Shown one piece after another: positions 63,382-64,000 of a stretch of 64,000 bases of DNA. The notes under the pieces were generated by a model. The model saw nothing but the letters and a program-made list of their open reading frames with translations. It did no database searches and had not been told where the DNA came from. The stretch comes from Nonlabens sp. Hel1_33_55. GTDB taxonomy: Bacteria; Bacteroidota; Bacteroidia; Flavobacteriales; Flavobacteriaceae. Positions within the stretch are counted from its first letter, which is position 1. Each line of letters begins with the position of its first letter. Made by a program: the position numbers and the translations under genes. The DNA lies in NCBI RefSeq assembly GCF_900101765.1, contig NZ_LT627735.1, forward strand, positions 1,590,001-1,654,000. The letters run 5' to 3'.

Positions 63382-64000
63382 CTACTCCTCCAACAAAATC
63401 TTCCTCAACTGATCGTAATTATTATCCATACTTAGTTTGTGGAAACCATCAAGCGAAGTTTCCTTTATAACATGATCGGGAACCGCTTTGACAATGATGT
63501 CTTGAAACTTATTGGGGTGCGCTGTTTCTACAAAGATTCCTACTTCGTCAGATTCTAAGCTACGTTCCAGCGCTAACTTCCCTACAGCTCCATGTGGATC
63601 CAATAAATAGCCTGTTTCCTTGATCGTATCTTTCATTTCCTGAACTGTTTCCTCATCTGAGATAGTGGCAGCAGAAATGTGCCCAGACATTGCTTTTAAA
63701 TCTTTGTTATATAAATGAGCCAGTCGTTCATAATTACTAGGATTACCAACATCCATGGCATTTGAAAAAGTCAATACGGATGGTTTTGCTTTGTATTCGC
63801 CAGTTTTCAGGTAATCCGTAAAGGTATCGTTAGCGTTATGTGCAGCAATAAATCTCTTGATAGGTAATCCCATATGCTTTGCTAGTATTCCGGCAGATGC
63901 ATTTCCTAAATTCCCTGATGGAATAGAGACTACTAATGATTTACCATCCAGATTTTTCTTCATCTGCTTATAGGCAAGGAAGTAATAAATCATTTGCGGC
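63382..64000 (-). CDS. thrC: Threonine synthase, C-terminal part (start outside window)
   Basis: The frame is open to the right edge of the window; the ATG at 63991-63993 is internal. About 206 residues are visible, including QMIYYFLAYKQM, the PLP-phosphate glycine loop VVSIPSGNLGNASAGILAKHMGLP (~25-48 from 63993), AHNANDTFTDYL, FSNAMDVGNPSNYERL and LDPHGAVGKLAL. This is the PLP-dependent enzyme that turns O-phosphohomoserine into threonine. Upstream thrA/thrB genes would be expected beyond 64000. Confidence 0.94.
   Translation of the reverse strand, partial: PQMIYYFLAYKQMKKNLDGKSLVVSIPSGNLGNASAGILAKHMGLPIKRFIAAHNANDTFTDYLKTGEYKAKPSVLTFSNAMDVGNPSNYERLAHLYNKDLKAMSGHISAATISDEETVQEMKDTIKETGYLLDPHGAVGKLALERSLESDEVGIFVETAHPNKFQDIIVKAVPDHVIKETSLDGFHKLSMDNNYDQLRKILLEE

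Overview
The window is about 64 kb of chromosome from a member of the Flavobacteriaceae (Bacteroidota), probably marine. The evidence for this is: a 16S/23S rRNA operon with tRNA-Ile and tRNA-Ala in the spacer; promoters of the Bacteroidota type (TTTG, then about 20 bases, then TAnnTTTG); two proteins ending in type IX secretion (T9SS) sorting domains; a CAL67264-type small membrane protein; a monomeric isocitrate dehydrogenase; and moderately AT-rich DNA. A Nonlabens-like genus is possible, but that is a guess. There is no prophage, insertion sequence, CRISPR array or integrase. This is ordinary core chromosome, with one unusual dispersed repeat family.

Layout. 1-3836: rRNA operon on the minus strand, with the 5' part of 23S, tRNA-Ala, tRNA-Ile, 16S, leader and promoter. 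4048-13030: a long minus-strand series (ABC exporter ATPase and permease, MscS channel, outer-membrane protein, sigma-54-type response regulator, PPK2, M28 peptidase, MATE exporter), many with overlapping ends. 13135-14945: grpE-dnaJ. 15164-21908: envelope proteins, a sugar-nucleotide-type epimerase, a Gfo/Idh/MocA oxidoreductase, a MerR regulator and an M23 endopeptidase. 21901-27858: alaS followed by RDD, lipoprotein, GSCFA and DUF4230 genes. 27948-29677: ECF sigma factor, membrane protein with four YFE repeats (likely anti-sigma) and small periplasmic protein. 29810-35751: tripartite RND efflux pump (TolC, membrane fusion protein, RND). 36196-42023: BI-1, MtfA-like peptidase, ettA operon and an RNA methyltransferase. 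42068-47242: methyltransferase, ZIP transporter, then a large multi-barrel outer-membrane protein gene broken by one in-frame TAG, and an OmpA-family gene. 47360-52173: TrhA/hemolysin III, nitronate monooxygenase, and an mnmA-subtilase-DUF2007 operon. 52340-59652: fasciclin lipoprotein, trmD, a mini T9SS protein, rplS and idh. 59728-64000: MBL hydrolase, PLP trans-sulfuration enzyme with bshB1, tRNA-His, a repeat-rich gene-free stretch, and the C-terminal part of threonine synthase.

The most striking signal is a perfect 16-bp palindrome, CGCTTTCGCGAAAGCG. It occurs 13 times exactly and 4 more times with one mismatch, about once per 3.7 kb. It lies between genes, inside the rRNA spacer, and inside protein-coding genes, where it is open in all three frames (AFAKA, RFRES, LSRKR). 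Twice it supplies the signal-peptidase site of a secreted protein. In alaS a copy is split by a 24-base insert that belongs to a second short repeat family. The palindrome behaves like a HIP1-type highly iterated palindrome or a mobile mini-palindrome; its function cannot be read from this window.
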